The notes under the pieces: model-generated | What the model was told of the DNA's origin: nothing | Databases searched by the model: none | The model's input: only the letters and a program-made list of their open reading frames with translations | NCBI GenBank assembly: GCA_002401695.1 | Contig: NVTV01000021.1 | Location: 124,001-188,000 of the forward strand | Direction of reading: 5' to 3' | Length of the DNA stretch: 64,000 bases | Source of the DNA: Alphaproteobacteria bacterium | Lineage (GTDB): Bacteria; Pseudomonadota; Alphaproteobacteria; Micavibrionales; Micavibrionaceae | Shown: in pieces, positions 51,431 through 59,573 of the stretch | How the letters are laid out: each line of letters starts with the position of its first letter | Position numbering within the stretch: position 1 is the stretch's first letter | Translations under genes and position numbers: made by a program

Positions 51431-53626
51431 ATGAAATTTCAAAATATAATCAAGATTGAAAAAATATATTTAGTGTTACTATCCATACTTATTTGTTTTT
51501 TTCTCATCATTCCCCAGGCATTCGCCAAACATAGCATCACCATAGATGACCTTTCCTCCATCCGGGATATAAAATCAAAAACCTTATCACCAGACGGCAA
51601 ATACATCGCCTTTCAGACTATTCAAGCTCACAAAGACACCAACAATTTTATTGTAGGCTGGTATATCGCCGCCATCAAACAAAATGCAAAACCCATAAAA
51701 ATAGCTGAGAGTGCACAAGCTCAACCTAACGGCAATGGCGGGTTTGATGGTAGTGACATCATATGGTCTCCAGACAGCAAATGGATTTACTTCACCAAAA
51801 AGCATGAAGGTGCAGTGCAAATTTGGCGCAGTTCCCGAGAACACCCTGAGCAACAACAAATTACCAACAATGCAGGGGATATACAAAGCTTAGATATATC
51901 GCGAGACGGGTCGAAGGTTATTTTTAATATAGGCCGCACCAGATCAGAAATTACTGCATTAAAAAGAAAACTTTCCGAGCAGGGGTTTTTGCATCAGCAA
52001 CCAATTCTTTATTCCTTAAGATTCGATGCAAATATTGCACAATGTACTGACGGCCGGAAACGATATTCTGAAGTTACTGAAATACATAGCTGCCAGTTAA
52101 GTTACTGGATTTTTGAAACCGATTCGGGTGTTGAGCGTGAGGCCACTGAGGTTGAAATTAGTCGACGGCTCGTTAGGGCAGATACTACTCGCGAAAGACG
52201 TAACAAAGGTTGGTTAGTGGGCGAAGAAAGACAGATGCAACGGTTTTCTGCAGATGGAGCACAATTAGCTTGGATTGAGAATAAGGACTCTGAAGTGTAT
52301 AAGGGGCTATTCCCTCAAATGATTTTGAAAGTTTCTCGAGATGGTAAGGAAGTAATTTGCCCTGCTACAGAGTGCATAAGTCAAAGAAAAGTAGGCTTTA
52401 GAGGCATTTGGTGGCATCCAAATGGCCGGGAAATTATCTTTCATGTTATTGATGGACCGCATAATAGTTTGAATTCATTTTACGCCTGGGTGCCCGGTGA
52501 GGTTAGTGTGCGGTTGATTTTACGGACCGATGATTATTTTGGGATAGGTTACTATGGCCATCCATGTGACTTGGCAGGAGAAAAACTAGTTTGTGCACGA
52601 TCTACATCGACGTCACCCACTGAAATTGCTTCAATTCACCTGGGAAGTGGAAAAATTTCAACTATTGTTGACGTAAATCCGGAATTTAATGATCTCCGAT
52701 TCACAAAAGTTGAAAAAATATTGGGTGAAGATAACTATGGTCATAATGTCTATGCACATTTGGTTTACCCTGAAGGATATATAAAGGGGCAGCGTTACCC
52801 TCTCGTCATTTCCAGTTATAATTCATATGGCTTTCTGCGAGGAAATGAAGAACAACCGATTCATGCTTACGCCCAGAACGGAATTGCTGTTTTAAGCTTT
52901 GATTATGGAGGTCGTCACACCGACTATGTAAAAAAGATCAATATCAAACGTTATTCCAAAGCATTTAATCATGATGTGTTTGTCAACCAAGGTTCCGTGA
53001 CTGCCATTGAAAAAATGGTGGAAAATCTGATTGATCGCGGTATTGTTGACTCAAGAAAAATTGGGATTTCTGGTATTAGTCACGGCAGCGTAATTTTAAC
53101 TAATTCGATTCTTCGTCAAAATTACGCAGCCGCATCAACAGCTGAAATTTTTTCAATACCTACATATTTTAAAAAATCATCATCTTCTGCACGTGGAAAA
53201 AGTTATGATGAAACATTTGGAAAAATTACCTCTTCTGAAGGACAGGCCATGCGGCGCAAGTTTTCTCTAGCAGCCAACGCGCAAAGCATCGACACCCCTA
53301 TTCTATCGCAAGTTTCGGACCAAGAGTTTCGTTTCTCAGAGGTTGATTACAATGCGCTCTTAGACGCGGGGAAACCTATCGAAATGTATGTCTACCCCGA
53401 CGAACGTCACATCAAATGGCAACCAGCACATAAATACATGGTCTACAGACGAAATGTTGATTGGTTTAATTTCTGGCTTCAAGGTGTTGAAGATGACGAC
53501 CCTGAAAAGGTTGAGCAATATACCCGTTGGCGCAAAATGCGCGCTGATTTCTGCACGTCGTTAGAAGGTGCCGCCCCATCTCCACGCTTCAACGGAGAAG
53601 TCGGCCCTTGGTATTGCGAAAAATAG
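51431..53626 (+). CDS. S9-type serine hydrolase, lasso peptide isopeptidase-like (Atxe2 family)
   Basis: A 731-residue exported protein. I use the ATG at 51431 because it begins a clean signal peptide (LLSILICFFLIIPQAFA); the longer frame from 51317 overlaps a hairpin region and has no leader. An N-terminal beta-propeller (LSPDGKYIAFQ, WSPDSKWIYFTKK, WWHPNGREIIF) precedes a peptidase S9 domain with Ser550 (GISHG), acidic Asp630/Glu632 (SDQEFRF) and His660 (DERHIKW). The DERHIKWQPAHK and NVDWFNFWLQG ending and the propeller style resemble lasso peptide isopeptidases, which open the isopeptide bond of lasso peptides. The sigma/FecR/receptor neighbours are those of known isopeptidase loci. A general prolyl oligopeptidase is the alternative. 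Confidence 0.78.
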   Translation: MKFQNIIKIEKIYLVLLSILICFFLIIPQAFAKHSITIDDLSSIRDIKSKTLSPDGKYIAFQTIQAHKDTNNFIVGWYIAAIKQNAKPIKIAESAQAQPNGNGGFDGSDIIWSPDSKWIYFTKKHEGAVQIWRSSREHPEQQQITNNAGDIQSLDISRDGSKVIFNIGRTRSEITALKRKLSEQGFLHQQPILYSLRFDANIAQCTDGRKRYSEVTEIHSCQLSYWIFETDSGVEREATEVEISRRLVRADTTRERRNKGWLVGEERQMQRFSADGAQLAWIENKDSEVYKGLFPQMILKVSRDGKEVICPATECISQRKVGFRGIWWHPNGREIIFHVIDGPHNSLNSFYAWVPGEVSVRLILRTDDYFGIGYYGHPCDLAGEKLVCARSTSTSPTEIASIHLGSGKISTIVDVNPEFNDLRFTKVEKILGEDNYGHNVYAHLVYPEGYIKGQRYPLVISSYNSYGFLRGNEEQPIHAYAQNGIAVLSFDYGGRHTDYVKKINIKRYSKAFNHDVFVNQGSVTAIEKMVENLIDRGIVDSRKIGISGISHGSVILTNSILRQNYAAASTAEIFSIPTYFKKSSSSARGKSYDETFGKITSSEGQAMRRKFSLAANAQSIDTPILSQVSDQEFRFSEVDYNALLDAGKPIEMYVYPDERHIKWQPAHKYMVYRRNVDWFNFWLQGVEDDDPEKVEQYTRWRKMRADFCTSLEGAAPSPRFNGEVGPWYCEK

Positions 53627-53694
53627 GCATTTTTACATTAAGCTTTTGCCCTGATTTCATCTCCACCTTCAAAGGTGAGGTTTGGGTAAATAGG

Positions 53695-53751
53695 GAGCAT
53701 GGCAGAACGGGGTTGACCCACATGCAGTCTTAACTGCCATGCTCTTTTTTT
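53695..53751 (+). terminator. Strong rho-independent terminator after isopeptidase gene
   Basis: GAGCATGGCAG (53695-53705) pairs perfectly with CTGCCATGCTC (53734-53744), followed at once by seven T (53745-53751). The 28-base loop contains a small inner dyad GGGT-TG-ACCC. A further short hairpin CACCTT-CA-AAGGTG lies upstream at 53664-53677. Confidence 0.85.
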
Positions 53752-53775
53752 CTATTTTTTGGAATTTTTGTTGTT

Positions 53776-54228
53776 ATGAGAAAACCTGTAAAAAAGCCGA
53801 AAGTGCTATTGCCGCCGCGCCGTTTAGTTTCTGCGGATGAATGTAGTGCTTTGTTGCTACCGTCTTTTGCGGATGATGGTCGATTGGCATCTGCTTTGGA
53901 TAAATACGAAATCCCGATCTTCATTGTTGAACCGTTGGATAGCCCTTCTTGGACAAATGAAAAACTGATTGAGGTTTTAAGCGATCAATATATCCGGCAG
54001 GTGATTGTCTTCGGGGATTTGTCAGACCCTGAATTGGTGGCAACTTGTCTTTTGTCGATACAATCCGGCTATGATGTCTTTGCCATAATATCCCATCCCG
54101 ATCTTCGTAACCCCAATAACCTTTTATCATGGATGCGCCTACGCGATTACTCGGTGAAAACCTTGTCCATCAAACTATTGTTGGCTGAATTGGCGCTTGT
54201 AGCAACCGCGCCCGTCGCGGCTGAGTAA
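53776..54228 (+). CDS. Short isochorismatase-fold-like protein without catalytic residues
   Basis: A 150-residue protein. Segments ALDKYEIPIFIVE and IRQVIVFGDLSDPELVATCLLSIQSGYDVF align by eye with the parallel-sheet core of isochorismatase/cysteine hydrolases (GIxxxVCVxxTALDAxxxGYxVxVxxD), followed by helix and strand WMRLRDYSVKTLSIKLLLAELA. The nucleophilic cysteine position (normally in HVCV) reads DPEL and the usual early Asp-x-Gln is absent, and the protein is shorter than the family. So it may be a degenerate or non-catalytic member; the family call is tentative. It lies behind a strong terminator, so it is transcribed separately. Confidence 0.55.
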   Translation: MRKPVKKPKVLLPPRRLVSADECSALLLPSFADDGRLASALDKYEIPIFIVEPLDSPSWTNEKLIEVLSDQYIRQVIVFGDLSDPELVATCLLSIQSGYDVFAIISHPDLRNPNNLLSWMRLRDYSVKTLSIKLLLAELALVATAPVAAE

Positions 54229-54659
54229 GTTTTTTTGACGATACTTGAAGGCGTTTGGTTTGGGCGTCTCGCGTTCCGCGACCGGGCTTCTTTAATGCAA
54301 CCTGTCAAGTGCACAGGTGTCATTGTTCCGACAAAATAATATATCGACTATTTATTTGTATTTTTCTTGAGTATTAGGTTTGGTCTCGGTGATCTATGCT
54401 GCATCGTCCAATGGCAGGTATCATGCTTCTTTCCGGGATCAGTATCGGCACACACTGCCTTATCTAATGGATACTCTCCCAAGATACTTTCCATTTTAAG
54501 AGGGATGCGGAGCTAGCTGGCTTGTACGTCATCAAACCAAGGTTTGCGACGAGCCCGGTCACGCTCTCACATCATCTCTACCCGTCCTGCCGGACGACCT
54601 CAGACCAAAAGGTCAAAGTTCTAAAAACTCAAAACAAAAATTATGTCTGTGCTATGTGC
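54229..54659. other. Intergenic region, downstream flank of IS110 element
   Basis: About 430 bases with no supported gene between the small isochorismatase-like gene and the transposase 3' end. A minor dyad TCGCG-TTC-CGCGA is near 54272. The right end of the insertion element must lie here, but I could not define it. Confidence 0.45.
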
Positions 54660-55703
54660 TTATACCCCAATAGAAGATGGTGTTGTAAACGGCCCGTGCT
54701 GAAAGTTTGTACCATCACGCCACATTGCGATCATGATAACGGCCAGTCTCCGAGAAACAGCAACACATGCTCGTTTGCGTGATCCACGTTTAGCAATGTT
54801 TAAGCCCCATGATTTTAATTGTGAATCTCCAGTGTAACGGCCCATCAAAGAATTAGCGGCCTCGAATAAATGCATCCTCACAAATGGGTCACCACATTTA
54901 GTGATTTTGCCGTTATAATCTACTTCACCTGACGCATATTTTCGTGGGGTGAGCCCGAGAGCCGCGCCAACATTGCGTGCCCGAGTAAAACGTTCAGGAC
55001 GGTCAACAAAAGTTTTAAATGCTAAAGATGTGAGTGGCCCAACACCAGGAATGGTCATTAATCGCCTGCAAACCTCGTCACGTCGGACATAGGCATGAAT
55101 CATTTTCTCTAAAATTTTGTACTGTATATTCAGGTTGCGTCGCGCATCTAACATTGGTTCGAGATAGGATTGTAATTCAGGGTCACTTTGTGTGATCTCC
55201 ATGATGCGGCTTTCAAACTGGAACTCCGTTGTACGGCCAACTTTCAAACCAAAGACTTTTATTGTCCCTCGTATTTGGGCATCTATATCCACGCGTTTAT
55301 CGAGTAAAAATCTCCGGTTCTTGAGTAGGATACGTAATCGATGGCTTTTTCGACTTTTGACATGCACTTCTTTATACCAACCCGTCCGCATAATATGGGC
55401 AATCCCGCGTGCGTCATTGCGATCTGTCTTGACTTGCTGAGCTTTTAGGGCAGCTTTGGCATGACGTGTTTCAATGCAAATAGCTGGTATCCCTAATCCT
55501 AACAAACCTTCGCAAAGCCAAGGCGTCAAGGAACTGGCTTCAATGCCTGCACGCTCAATCGGAAAGCTTAGTTTTTCTAAAAACGCGTTGATAGAGTCAG
55601 GATCCGATAGAGATTCACCTTCACGAATAATGTCGCCATTACGATTGACAACACAAATTGATGTATTTTTAAGGGATACATCCAAACCACAGTAATATTT
55701 CAT
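54660..55703 (-). CDS. IS110-family transposase (DEDD)
   Basis: A 347-residue transposase. The ATG at 55703 (MKYYCGLDVSLKN) follows GGAGG; an upstream in-frame extension to 55916 is not family-like. The N-terminal RuvC-like DEDD domain shows GLDVSLK, IEASSL and KTDRNDARGIAH; the C-terminal half has IPGVGPLTSLAFKTF and the serine-containing LGLTPRKYASGE, the transposase_20 region. IS110 enzymes recombine without terminal inverted repeats, guided by a bridge RNA made from the element's own non-coding end. The frame looks intact. Confidence 0.93.
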   Translation of the reverse strand: MKYYCGLDVSLKNTSICVVNRNGDIIREGESLSDPDSINAFLEKLSFPIERAGIEASSLTPWLCEGLLGLGIPAICIETRHAKAALKAQQVKTDRNDARGIAHIMRTGWYKEVHVKSRKSHRLRILLKNRRFLLDKRVDIDAQIRGTIKVFGLKVGRTTEFQFESRIMEITQSDPELQSYLEPMLDARRNLNIQYKILEKMIHAYVRRDEVCRRLMTIPGVGPLTSLAFKTFVDRPERFTRARNVGAALGLTPRKYASGEVDYNGKITKCGDPFVRMHLFEAANSLMGRYTGDSQLKSWGLNIAKRGSRKRACVAVSRRLAVIMIAMWRDGTNFQHGPFTTPSSIGV

Positions 55704-55925
55704 AAAACCTCCAAAGGTAATGTTGTTGAAGTCTAAGTGAATAGCACCGACCGTTGCATTACAGTATCTGGCGTGAACCAAGCCTGCGCTGTGCTTGTCT
55801 TGACCTTTCAGGCTTTCATCCCTGACGTAACCATATCCATAATATGAGCGGTCGCCCCGCGAGCAGGTCGGCTTTTTTGTCTCCGTCCTCGGGGGACGGG
55901 CGTGAGCCGTCGGCAATCTAGCAGG
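54660..55925 (-). mobile_element. IS110-family insertion element, ends not resolved
   Basis: Contains the transposase and about 220 bases of 5' non-coding sequence. That leader has hairpin potential, for instance CCGTCC-TCGG-GGGACGG at 55883-55899, and is where IS110 (as opposed to IS1111) elements carry the bridge RNA. Sequence composition turns markedly GC-rich around 55920, which may mark the left edge. No flanking repeat was found, as expected for this family. Confidence 0.55.
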
Positions 55926-56122
55926 GGGCCGTCGCGGCGCAAGGGCTTTGGATAAAATCTATAAAGCCACAAAGTCCACTGACCAAAACCCTTGCCCCAC
56001 GCCTTCCATACCCCCTGCTCGATACCTCCTTGTCGCTCACCCCCGCCTCCCTGCGGGCGGAATGTTTTGTCACTGAATGGCTTGGCATTTTTTCTTCAAG
56101 AGCGGCACTTGGAGACAAACAC

Positions 56123-57196
56123 ATGACCGCACCAACACCGAAGCAAGCACGTTCGACACCAGCGCCCTATGGCTACCTTCCTGCACCAGACCCTAAGCCA
56201 GAGAGCGAAGCTAGACCTAAGAAAACCCGTTCTAAGAAACGGCGTTTTAAAAAGAAAATGACAGACCTTTATCAGTCTGTGACCGATACGGTAATAGCCC
56301 AACTGGAAGCGGGGTGTGTACCGTGGGTTCAACCTTGGGGAAGGCCAGGCATTCAAACCCCAATGGGACTCCCGACCAATGGACACACAAGCCGCCATTA
56401 TTCGGGCATAAATATTTTGCTCCTATGGGGCGCGGCCATTGATACCAGACGGGCAACCCAAACTTGGCTCACCTATAAACAAGCCCTTGAACTAGGCGGC
56501 AATGTTCGGGCAGGGGAAGGCGGGACAACGGTTTGTTATGCAAGCACCTTTACGCCAAAGGCCGAGAAGGAACGCGCCGCCACAGATGGGCATGAACCGC
56601 AAAGCATAGGTTTTCTGAAACGCTACACCGTTTTTAATGCCGACCAGTGCGAAGGGCTTTCGGATGAATTTTACAAAGACGTTGAACCTTTGCCCGATTG
56701 CGAAACTATCCCGGTTGCGGAAAACCTGATTAACGCCACAGGCGCAGATTTTCGGATTGGTGGGGATAAGGCGTTTTACATGCCTTCCAAAGACTTGATT
56801 CAAGTCCCCCCGCAACCCGCATTTTTTCAACAAATCAATTATTATAGAACCTGTTTTCACGAACTCGGACACTGGACGGGACACAAGTCACGGCTTGACC
56901 GCGACCTAAAAGGCAATAAAGGCACGAAACTTTATGCGCGAGAGGAACTTGTCGCAGAAATGACAAGCGCTTTTATTTGCGCCCATTTGGGCATACAGCC
57001 CACAGTGCGGCACACGGATTATCTAGGTTCATGGTTGCGCCTGTTACGCGACGATAAGCGGGCAATCTTCAAGGCCGCGTCCCAAGCATCCAAAGCCGCA
57101 AATTTCATTCTTGAATGCCTAAATACATCACCAGACCAACCGACACCGCAACAGGCGCAAGCCCCTGTTAAGCGTCAATTGGAAGTAGCGGTATGA
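56123..57196 (+). CDS. ardC: ArdC-like antirestriction protein (ssDNA-binding/zincin)
   Basis: A 357-residue protein from the ATG at 56123, which has GGAG eight bases upstream; an in-frame start at 56030 lies in the GC-rich leader and is rejected. A basic N-terminal segment (residues 38-52, rich in Lys/Arg) precedes the DUF1738 domain (DLYQSVTDTVIAQLEAG, NILLLWGAA) and a zincin-type metallopeptidase domain with HELGH at 246-250 and ARELVAEM-like REELVAEMTSAF. ArdC proteins bind single-stranded DNA and protect incoming conjugative DNA from restriction. Marks the start of the conjugative element. Confidence 0.92.
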   Translation: MTAPTPKQARSTPAPYGYLPAPDPKPESEARPKKTRSKKRRFKKKMTDLYQSVTDTVIAQLEAGCVPWVQPWGRPGIQTPMGLPTNGHTSRHYSGINILLLWGAAIDTRRATQTWLTYKQALELGGNVRAGEGGTTVCYASTFTPKAEKERAATDGHEPQSIGFLKRYTVFNADQCEGLSDEFYKDVEPLPDCETIPVAENLINATGADFRIGGDKAFYMPSKDLIQVPPQPAFFQQINYYRTCFHELGHWTGHKSRLDRDLKGNKGTKLYAREELVAEMTSAFICAHLGIQPTVRHTDYLGSWLRLLRDDKRAIFKAASQASKAANFILECLNTSPDQPTPQQAQAPVKRQLEVAV

Positions 57197-57234
57197 GCCG
57201 GTACCAAGCTAAATCACGCGAGAATCCGACCCGT

Positions 57235-57268
57235 CAAACCCTATACGGGCTTGGCGGGGTTTGTTTTT
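57235..57268 (+). terminator. Terminator after ardC
   Basis: CAAACCC (57235-57241) pairs with GGGTTTG (57257-57263), followed by TTTTTG. It lies 38 bases after the ardC stop. Confidence 0.6.
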
Positions 57269-57325
57269 GTCGTGGTGTTGGGTGCATGTACTTTCAAAAA
57301 ACCTAAATAATCCCACCCACCCAGA

Positions 57326-57350
57326 TGGGCGAGCAGGGGATTCGAACCGC
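57326..57350 (-). other. tRNA 3'-end-like fragment, candidate attachment site
   Basis: On the minus strand the sequence reads GGTTCGAATCC followed by CCTGCTCGCCCA, which looks like a tRNA T-loop and acceptor-stem 3' half. The 5' part of a tRNA is absent: upstream lies the DUF736 remnant, and the T-stem pairs poorly. Attachment sites of integrative elements commonly are such tRNA ends. Confidence 0.4.
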
Positions 57351-57355
57351 ATACT

Positions 57356-57682
57356 TTATGTATTGATATTCCAAAGCCTACCGAAATCAACGGCTATACC
57401 CTCATTGGTTTTTCCAAAATTTGCGCCGCGTTCAGTCCATAGAATACGCAGGACATAAAATTGGACACCCACATAGTCGCTCTCAAAACTCTCGCCAACC
57501 TTATTCCAAGCCGCGCTTTCTGCTCCCGATTGTTTACCCAAATATCAGGGCATCGGATTCTCATCTGCCTTTGGTTTTAGCACCGCCGCCAAGATTTGGA
57601 TTATCGCGCCAAGACCCATAGTAAGGATACCATCGTCATTTCGCCTGTCATTTGGTGTGGCATATCCGCTCGACTTACCCGT
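57356..57682 (-). pseudogene. Decayed DUF736 gene, opposite orientation to intact copy
   Basis: Minus-strand translation gives GKSSGYATPNDRRNDDGILTM, then GLGAIIQIL..., and after damage AESAAWNKVGESFESDYVGV and GANFGKTNEGIAVDFGRLWN, matching the intact DUF736 protein at 58001-58324 (GKSIGYVTLNEDG, GILTMGL, GAAWNKIG, NLGKTNDGE, IWN) along its whole length. The position of the start codon reads ACG (57682-57680), an in-frame TGA is at 57547-57545, and the neighbouring frame (DALIFG then TAA then T) shows further lesions. Clearly a dead paralogue. Confidence 0.75.
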
Positions 57683-58000
57683 ATTCAGATCGCCAAATTT
57701 GCCTGCAAAAAATTCACACAAGCGGTTTTCTTCCTTCTGTCTTTTGTTTTCTAGCTCGTCAAAAAACCAGTGTAAGACAAAAGTGCCACTAATTTCCCCG
57801 ACCTAAAGGTCTCCTCGCGCATGTCAAAGATGCTAAAGCACCTATGACCAAATTAGCGTCAATTTTATCTTCAAGGCTTCCCCCGTTTTTAGTTTTTACG
57901 AAGGAGGGGGAACCACACAGTCTTTTATGACGATCTCTGAGTCCAACGTCAGCAGGAAGACAACCTTCCATAAATCGGCTGGCAAATTATGGAGACTAAA
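57683..58000. other. Non-coding stretch between DUF736 remnant and intact DUF736 gene
   Basis: No supported gene. Two dyads are visible: GACCT-AA-AGGTC at 57799-57810 and TTCCCCC (57878-57884) with GGGGGAA (57906-57912). A minus-strand open stretch continues upstream of the DUF736 remnant without a start codon. Confidence 0.4.
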
Positions 58001-58324
58001 ATGGGAAAATCAATTGGATATGTAACTCTAAATGAAGACGGAAACTACGCTGGCATTTTGACTATGGGCCTGAACGAGAAAATCAAAATCTTGGTCAACG
58101 GCGTAAAAACCCCAGACAGCCAAGAACCCGACTTCTTGATTTTTGGACAAACAATGGGCGCAATCGGAGCCGCTTGGAACAAAATTGGCAAACGCTCCGA
58201 GAACCCTTATGTGAGTGTCAAATTTGAAGACCCGCGCATTCTAAATTCTGCACTCTATGCAAATCTCGGAAAAACCAATGACGGTGAAACCGATGAGTTC
58301 GCTATGATCTGGAACACCGTCTAA
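58001..58324 (+). CDS. DUF736 family protein
   Basis: A 107-residue protein found in alphaproteobacterial conjugative elements, function unknown. I choose the ATG at 58001 because GGAG of the earlier ATG (57989) is its ribosome site and the family starts MGKSIGY. Conserved blocks are GYVTLNEDGNYAGILTMGL, GAAWNKIGKRSENPYVSVKF and NLGKTNDGETDEFAMIW. Followed by a strong terminator. Confidence 0.85.
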   Translation: MGKSIGYVTLNEDGNYAGILTMGLNEKIKILVNGVKTPDSQEPDFLIFGQTMGAIGAAWNKIGKRSENPYVSVKFEDPRILNSALYANLGKTNDGETDEFAMIWNTV

Positions 58325-58345
58325 TAAAACATACGGTTCAATTCC

Positions 58346-58378
58346 CCCGCTCGACCTTCCGGTCGGGCGGGTTTTTTT
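58346..58378 (+). terminator. Rho-independent terminator after DUF736
   Basis: CCCGCTCGACC (58346-58356) and GGTCGGGCGGG (58361-58371) form an 11-pair stem with one G-U, TTCC loop, then seven T. Confidence 0.88.
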
Positions 58379-58448
58379 ATGCCCCCTTAAACAATTTTAA
58401 AGTGTGATTGTTGATATAATTATTACCTATTAGAAGGAGTATTCACAT

Positions 58449-59099
58449 ATGTCCTTTTGCGTAAATCCTGTATCCATGTTTTTACTCGGCCAACAAATGC
58501 CGAATGCGGCATGGGCGTGGGAGTTTCTAAGGCGCAATCCAAATTATATATGTGACTGGAACAGTCTGCAAAAGTCTAGATTAGAGTCTGTAGAATTGGT
58601 CACAGGTGGTTCGCTTATACGTGCATCCCAACGCGATCTCTTAGCGGAAAAGTGGGGCTTGTTGTTTATGGCAAATCCCGCGCTTGATGCAAAAATGGCA
58701 AATGTATTTTGGCAACCGTCCGTGTTTCCGGCGGCGTTACAAGTATTCCTCAAGCCGTTTACGTCGAAACTTGAAGATGAATCAGGGCGCGGCATTCTTA
58801 ATCTACAAACGCGGCGCGTATCGTATAATACGCTCGACGGTACACGGCATATATTATTGTGCGGGGATAGATTTTGGATACAGCTATTTTGCAAAGACTG
58901 TAAACTGACGGGTGAGAACGTCCATATCGAGTTTCATATAAACCCAGATGACGGAGCAGAAAGACGATTGGATACGGCGGCACAACTTCTCTCCCTCTAC
59001 CGCAGTTCTGGCAGAAAACTGGCGCTTATCGGGCGTAAGAAAAACTCTCAAAATTTGGCAGAGGCGCTTGTCGCGCTTGATATAAATGCCAACTCCTAA
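58449..59099 (+). CDS. DUF2285 domain protein of conjugative elements
   Basis: A 216-residue protein with the N-terminal segment AWAWEFLRRNPNYICDWN, as in transcription-regulator-like proteins of integrative elements, and a C-terminal DUF2285-like part (HILLCGDRFWIQLFCKD through DTAAQLLSLYRSSGRK). These are thought to be DNA-binding regulators of transfer genes; the function is not established. A strong GAAGGAG site precedes the ATG. Its 3' end runs into the TraG remnant, whose homology starts at 59090 in another frame, marking a deletion junction. Confidence 0.78.
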   Translation: MSFCVNPVSMFLLGQQMPNAAWAWEFLRRNPNYICDWNSLQKSRLESVELVTGGSLIRASQRDLLAEKWGLLFMANPALDAKMANVFWQPSVFPAALQVFLKPFTSKLEDESGRGILNLQTRRVSYNTLDGTRHILLCGDRFWIQLFCKDCKLTGENVHIEFHINPDDGAERRLDTAAQLLSLYRSSGRKLALIGRKKNSQNLAEALVALDINANS

Positions 59100-59572
59100 C
59101 ACCAGGCGAAGTGATGCAACTACCTAGTGACCAAGAAATCATACAAGTGTCCGGCAACTCGCCAATCAAAGCGCAAAAACTGCGTTATTATGAGGACAAG
59201 AACTTTACAGGTCGGGTGCTTTCTCCCCCGAAGCTAACCGCTCCCAATCTCCCTTACGCGGATGTCCCCATATCCCAAGGTGACGATTGGAACGGTTGCA
59301 CCCGGCCTGTAGATGACCGCTTATTCGGTGAGGAAGATCAAAAGGCCAATCGTGCCGCCCATCGCGCGGCCAATGAAGGCGGCAAAGAGATCAAACAAGA
59401 ACTGGACGAGAAAAAACCGGAAGGCGACGAGATCGTGCCAAGTGTCGATCTTGAGGACAACACAGCCGAGATCGACGCTAAACGCGTAACCGAACTCGCC
59501 AAGACAACGGCAATCGCAAAGCAGGCATTTGCCGCAGATAATTCCCCTGACATTGATTTACTGGATTTTTGA
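59090..59572 (+). pseudogene. traG: C-terminal remnant of conjugative coupling protein TraG (VirD4 type)
   Basis: The frame reads QLLTPGEVMQLPSDQEII, then VSGNSPIKAQKLRYYED and YADVPISQGDDW, which is the C-terminal tail of TraG-type coupling ATPases, ending IDLLDF. Everything N-terminal, including the Walker A and B motifs and membrane helices (roughly 500 residues), is missing; upstream of 59090 the frame soon hits TGA (59078-59080) inside the DUF2285 gene. A GTG/ATG at 59111/59114 could express a 153-residue piece without ATPase activity. It is one base from the next gene, as intact traG would be. Confidence 0.75.
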
Positions 59573-59573
59573 T

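Noticed and set aside
45450-54659. Lasso precursor peptide gene near the isopeptidase
   Set aside because: I looked through the gaps for a short leader-core frame with a ring-forming Gly and Asp/Glu and found none convincing.
55704-55916. N-terminal extension of the transposase
   Set aside because: The family starts at MKYYCGLDVS; the extension is low-complexity translation of the structured leader.
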